Shown here: positions 5,888 to 8,570 of the stretch, in pieces | Position numbering within the stretch: the stretch's first letter is position 1 | How the letters are laid out: each line of letters opens with the position of its first letter | Assembly (NCBI GenBank): GCA_019247975.1 | Contig: JAFBAD010000160.1 | Span: 1 to 8,570, forward strand | Direction: 5' to 3' | DNA: 8,570 nt | Origin: Acidimicrobiia bacterium | Lineage (GTDB): Bacteria > Actinomycetota > Acidimicrobiia > Acidimicrobiales > Iamiaceae | Translations under genes and position numbers: made by a program | The notes under the pieces: model-generated | What the model was told of the DNA's origin: nothing | Databases searched by the model: none | Seen by the model: the letters and a program-made list of their open reading frames with translations, nothing else

Positions 5888-8570
5888 ATGAGCCCCGATA
5901 CCGACCGACCGGAGTGGTCGCCGCGCCCGACGTACCCGGCCGAGCTGCCGATCACCGACCGTCACGACGAGTTGCTGGCGACCATCCGTGACCACCAGGT
6001 CGTGGTCGTCGCCGGTGAGACGGGCTCGGGCAAGAGCACGCAGCTGCCGAAGCTGTGCCTGGAGCTCGGGCGAGGGGTGACCGGCCGGATCGGCCACACC
6101 CAACCTCGCCGCGTCGCCGCCCGCACGATCGCGGAGCGGGTGGCCGAGGAGCTGGGCACCGACCTCGGCGACGGCGTGGGGTACGCGGTTCGCTTCACCG
6201 ACCGGGTCTCGGACCGCACCTACATCAAGGTGATGACCGACGGCATCCTCCTCGCCGAGGTGCAGCGCGACCGGCTGCTTCGGAAGTACGACACGCTCAT
6301 CGTCGACGAAGCCCATGAGCGCAGCCTCAACGTCGACTTCCTCCTCGGCTACCTGCACCAGCTCCTCCCTCGACGCCCCGACCTGAAGCTGATCATCACG
6401 TCGGCCACCATCGACACCGCTCGCTTCGCCGAGCACTTCGGCGATGCACCGGTGGTGGAGGTGTCGGGTCGGACCTATCCGGTGGAGGTGCGCTACCGGC
6501 CCTTCGGCGGTGACGCGGCGGCCGACGCAGACGAAGGCGACGACGTCGTCGACGACGATCGCAACCTGCTCGACGCGGTGTGCGACGCGGTCGCCGAGCT
6601 CGGCCGTGCGGGCCCGGGAGACGTGCTCGTGTTCCTCAGCGGTGAGCGCGAGATCCGCGACTGCGCCGACGCGCTTGCGGACCGCAACCTCCGCGACACC
6701 GAGGTGCTCCCGCTCTACGCCCGGCTGTCCGCGGCCGAGCAGCACCGGGTCTTCGAACGCCACCGGGGCCGTCGCGTGGTGCTGGCGACGAACGTGGCCG
6801 AGACCTCGATCACGGTGCCCGGCGTGCGCTACGTGGTCGACGGCGGTACCGCCCGCATCTCCCGCTACAGCCACCGCCTGAAGGTGCAGCGGCTCCCGAT
6901 CGAGAAGGTGAGCCGGGCCTCCGCCGACCAGCGGGCCGGCCGTTGCGGCCGCGTCGCGCCGGGCATCTGCATCCGGCTCTACGCTGAGCAGGACTTCGAG
7001 GCCCGTCCCGAGTTCACCGAGCCGGAGATCCTCCGGACCAACCTCGCGTCGGTCATCCTCCAGATGGCGAACCTCGGCCTGGGCGACGTCGCGAGCTTCC
7101 CGTTCCTCGATCCGCCCTCGCCCCGCGCGGTGCGCGACGGCGTCGCCCTGCTCGAGGAGCTGGGCGCGCTCGACCCCGCCGTCGAGCCCGGCGGGCCAGG
7201 GCGACTGACCCGCACCGGGCGCGATCTGGTGCGCCTGCCGATCGACCCCCGACTCGGGCGCATGGTGCTCGAGGCGCACCGCCAGGGCAGCGTGCGCGAG
7301 GTGCTGGTGATCGCAGCCGCGCTGTCCATCCAGGACGTGCGGGAGCGGCCGCTCGAGCAGCAGCAGAAGGCGGCCGAGCTGCATCGCCGCTTCGTCGTAC
7401 CCGGCTCGGATCTGCTCGGGCTCGTCGCCCTCTGGGATCACCTCGACGAGCGGCGACGCGCGCTCTCGTCGAACCAGTTCCGCCGCGAGTGCAAGGCCGA
7501 GTTCCTCAACCACCTGCGCGTCCGCGAGTGGCGCGATCTCCAGCGGCAGCTCGAACGCGCTGCGAAGTCGGTGGGCGTCGTCGCGGGCGACGAGAAGGCC
7601 ACGCCCGACCAGGTGCACCGGGCGGTGCTCGCCGGGTTGCTGTCGCAGATCGGTCGGCGCGATCGCGACACGCGCGAGCTGCGCGGCGCGCGCGGCACGC
7701 GCTTCTCGATCGCCGCGGGCTCGGCGCTCGCCGGCAAGCCGCCCGAGTGGGTCATGGCGGCCGAGCTGGTCGAGACGAACCGCCTCTGGGCGCGAGGCGT
7801 GGCGGCGATCCGCCCCGAGTGGGTCGAGGCCCTCGCCGGGCCGCTGCTCAGGTACACCTACACCGACGTCCGCTGGGACGAACGAGCCGGGCGCGCTGTC
7901 TGCACCGAGAAGGCCACCCTGTACGGCCTGCCCGTCGTCGCGGCGCGCACCATCGGGCTCGCACGGATCGATCCCCCGTTGGCCCGGGAGCTGTTCGTCG
8001 ACCACGCCCTGGTCCGGCGCGAGTGGGCGACACGCCACGAGTTCGTCGCCGCGAACGAGGCGTTCCTCGACGAGGCCCGGGCCATCGGCGACAAGGTGCG
8101 CCGGGCCGACCTGTTCGACCACGACGTCACCCTCCGGGCGTTCTACGAGGCGCGCATCGGCGCAGACGTGGTGTCCGGCCGCCACTTCGATCGATGGTGG
8201 AAGGCGGCCCGCCGCGAGGCCCCCGGCCTCCTGACCCTCGGATGGGACGACCTCGCCGGCCTCGACGGCCTGACGTTCGAGCCCGCGGACTTCCCCGACG
8301 AGTGGCGCCAGGGTCAGCTGGTGCTCCCGCTCACCTACCGGTTCGACCCCGACGACGAGCACGACGGCGTCACCGTCCACGTGCCGCTCGCGCTGCTCGA
8401 CCAGGTGGAGCCGTGGGACTTCGACTGGCAGGTGCCCGGCTACCGCGACGACCTGGTGGTGGCGCTGCTCGACACGCTGCCGAAGGACACGCGCCGTGCG
8501 CTCTCGCCGCTCACCGCGACGACCGAGGCTGTCCTCGCCGGCCTGCGCTTCGAGCAACGTCCGCTCGTCG
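5888..8570 (+). CDS. hrpA: ATP-dependent DEAH-box RNA helicase HrpA, 3' partial (first 894 codons)
   Basis: Cytoplasmic 3'-5' RNA helicase of the DEAH/RHA family; E. coli HrpA is linked to mRNA processing and to rescue of collided ribosomes. All core motifs are intact: I GETGSGKST (residues 43-51), Ia TQPRRVAAR, II DEAH (140-143), III SAT (172-174), IV VFLSGEREI, V ATNVAETSIT (300-309) and VI QRAGRCGR (348-355). After the two RecA-like domains come the winged-helix/HA2 region (about 370-490), an OB-fold-like region, and the start of the HrpA-specific C-terminal domain (DUF3418 type, from about 650). The frame is open at the right edge. Full HrpA is usually near 1,300 residues, so roughly 400 are missing. 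An acidic stretch (about 211-227) sits in the usual linker between the RecA domains. The ATG at 5888 is the best start, giving MSPDTDRPEWSPRP before the helicase fold. An in-frame GTG at 5870 would add six residues. Neither has a well-placed ribosome-binding site, so coupling to the hydrolase gene is possible. Confidence 0.96.
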   Translation, partial: MSPDTDRPEWSPRPTYPAELPITDRHDELLATIRDHQVVVVAGETGSGKSTQLPKLCLELGRGVTGRIGHTQPRRVAARTIAERVAEELGTDLGDGVGYAVRFTDRVSDRTYIKVMTDGILLAEVQRDRLLRKYDTLIVDEAHERSLNVDFLLGYLHQLLPRRPDLKLIITSATIDTARFAEHFGDAPVVEVSGRTYPVEVRYRPFGGDAAADADEGDDVVDDDRNLLDAVCDAVAELGRAGPGDVLVFLSGEREIRDCADALADRNLRDTEVLPLYARLSAAEQHRVFERHRGRRVVLATNVAETSITVPGVRYVVDGGTARISRYSHRLKVQRLPIEKVSRASADQRAGRCGRVAPGICIRLYAEQDFEARPEFTEPEILRTNLASVILQMANLGLGDVASFPFLDPPSPRAVRDGVALLEELGALDPAVEPGGPGRLTRTGRDLVRLPIDPRLGRMVLEAHRQGSVREVLVIAAALSIQDVRERPLEQQQKAAELHRRFVVPGSDLLGLVALWDHLDERRRALSSNQFRRECKAEFLNHLRVREWRDLQRQLERAAKSVGVVAGDEKATPDQVHRAVLAGLLSQIGRRDRDTRELRGARGTRFSIAAGSALAGKPPEWVMAAELVETNRLWARGVAAIRPEWVEALAGPLLRYTYTDVRWDERAGRAVCTEKATLYGLPVVAARTIGLARIDPPLARELFVDHALVRREWATRHEFVAANEAFLDEARAIGDKVRRADLFDHDVTLRAFYEARIGADVVSGRHFDRWWKAARREAPGLLTLGWDDLAGLDGLTFEPADFPDEWRQGQLVLPLTYRFDPDDEHDGVTVHVPLALLDQVEPWDFDWQVPGYRDDLVVALLDTLPKDTRRALSPLTATTEAVLAGLRFEQRPLV

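Noticed and set aside
6518..6568. Acidic stretch rich in Asp and Ala in HrpA, considered as an unusual insertion
   Set aside because: It falls in the linker between the two RecA-like domains, where HrpA proteins often carry variable acidic residues.
5846..8557. A 903-codon open frame on the minus strand opposite hrpA
   Set aside because: It mirrors the hrpA reading frame and has low-complexity composition with no motif, while every helicase motif is intact on the + strand.

Overview
The window is very GC-rich with strong G/C preference at third codon positions. It uses GTG as well as ATG starts and carries an 804-residue FtsX-type permease of a kind common in high-GC Gram-positives. This points to an actinomycete (Actinomycetota). 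An Acidimicrobiia-like lineage is possible, but nothing here proves it. All six supported genes lie on the + strand with short gaps, and no gap exceeds 120 bases. There is no tRNA, rRNA, insertion sequence, CRISPR array or prophage gene.

Region 1 (1-1444): the 3' end of a branched-chain amino acid (HAAT/Liv) type ABC importer operon. A livG-type ATPase gene is cut by the left edge, and a livF-type ATPase gene overlaps it by four bases. The permease and binding-protein genes would lie to the left, outside the window.

Region 2 (1445-3973): a 114-base gap with a candidate leaderless promoter, then a large FtsX/MacB-type ABC permease of 804 residues. It has no dedicated ATPase gene beside it in view. 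Region 3 (3974-5041): a secreted or lipid-face TolB-like beta-propeller of 334 residues built from WSPDG repeats. None of the Tol-Pal partners is visible. Region 4 (5042-5853): a second candidate leaderless promoter and a 244-residue alpha/beta hydrolase of the dienelactone-hydrolase type with an intact Ser-Asp-His triad.

Region 5 (5888-8570): the first 894 codons of hrpA, a DEAH-box ATP-dependent RNA helicase. All core motifs are intact, and the right edge cuts it inside its long C-terminal domain.

The Liv ATPases act together in one importer. The other genes look like unrelated single-gene units on one strand. I do not see a previously undescribed multi-gene system here. The points worth a second look are the ATPase-less FtsX permease, the solitary exported propeller with an ambiguous start, two start sites with a matching leaderless-promoter layout, and the unusual LivG signature loop.
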